Source: Helicobacter cetorum MIT 99-5656
GTDB lineage: Bacteria > Campylobacterota > Campylobacteria > Campylobacterales > Helicobacteraceae
Direction: 5' to 3'
Length of the DNA: 64,000 nt
NCBI RefSeq assembly: GCF_000259275.1
Contig: NC_017735.1
Span: forward strand, 1,488,001 to 1,552,000
In this document: positions 63,914 through 64,000 of the stretch, piece after piece
How the letters are laid out: every line of letters begins with the position of its first letter
Position numbering within the stretch: the stretch's first letter is position 1
Position numbers and translations under genes: made by a program
The notes under the pieces: model-generated
Database searches by the model: none
What the model was told of the DNA's origin: nothing
Seen by the model: the letters and a program-made list of their open reading frames with translations, nothing else

Positions 63914-64000
63914 TTGCCTTTAACATTTGCTGCGTAATAGCAGAAATCACATTCACACTCATAGCATTTCCTGCTTGAGATAACAAATGGCTTTCCTTAA
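63900..64000 (-). CDS. DNA cytosine-5 methyltransferase (C-terminal fragment; gene runs past the window)
   Basis: Only 33 complete codons are visible, ending at TAG 63900-63902. They read LSQAGNAMSVNVISAITQQM, which is motif X of m5C methyltransferases (Q.GNA/S.....V..I) followed by a short helical tail. Overlap with the restriction gene indicates a coupled pair. Matches the position of H. pylori HP1121. Confidence 0.75.
   Translation of the reverse strand, partial: KESHLLSQAGNAMSVNVISAITQQMLKAIESE

Overview
The window is AT-rich chromosomal DNA from a gastric Helicobacter of the H. pylori / H. cetorum / H. acinonychis group. Almost every intact gene reads as a close homologue of an H. pylori gene, including lineage markers: cholesterol glucosyltransferase next to arginine decarboxylase (speA), secreted gamma-glutamyltranspeptidase (ggt) with an Hcp-type Sel1 protein, a Hop-family porin, the HP0232-type lipoprotein, and the fused PabB-PabC enzyme. 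It is not H. pylori itself in gene order: blocks collinear with H. pylori are joined in a different sequence, and selB is present, which as I recall H. pylori lacks.

Layout. 1-4929 (minus): a 3'-truncated nitronate-monooxygenase-like gene, tyrS, spoT, rpoZ, pyrH. 4986-6305 bioA (minus); 6435-10798 ppiD-like, ftsA, ftsZ (plus). 10800-14180 is a graveyard: an FkbH-like pseudogene with a small acyl-carrier-protein-like ORF, a broken Fic gene, its intact 155-aa partner, and a truncated, frameshifted topoisomerase I of the type carried by Helicobacter integrative conjugative elements. 14197-18270 (minus): pabBC, a DUF2156 gene, chorismate mutase, lysA. 18271-19636 holds two more decayed genes. 19637-22770 (minus): PepSY-like membrane protein, glutathionylspermidine-synthase-like protein, lipoprotein, periplasmic DsbK-like oxidoreductase. 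Then kdsB (plus), tRNA-Asn, a SulP permease (minus), a Hop porin (plus), a decayed ORF, and a 4-oxalocrotonate tautomerase.

28716-40152 is a long minus-strand block: selB, two AtpI-like membrane proteins, hemL, a YceI-like secreted protein, obg, the dppABCDF peptide transporter, rpmA, rplU. flgL follows divergently behind a sigma-54 promoter. 43086-44540 encodes a secreted protein with two 140-residue repeats that I do not recognise. 44860-46938 contains a DUF262 remnant, an orphan gene, and a repeat-rich noncoding stretch. 46939-54150 (minus): speA, cholesterol glucosyltransferase, a thioesterase, frameshifted cmoB, an HP0418-type gene, metG. cfa (plus) and an MscS channel (minus) converge. 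The right end (minus) has hcpX, ggt, flgK, flgN (the last two behind a second sigma-54 promoter), then a Bsp6I-like restriction enzyme and the C-terminus of its cytosine methyltransferase, running off the window.

The genes fall into housekeeping operons (translation, stringent response, division, folate/lysine, peptide uptake), a host-interaction set (Hop porin, cholesterol glucosylation, Ggt, Hcp protein), and RpoN-controlled hook-filament junction genes. Several homopolymer or dinucleotide tracts (A12 before the Hop gene, G11 upstream of hcpX, A8 in cmoB, A8 in topA, AG10 near 46350) are candidate switching sites.
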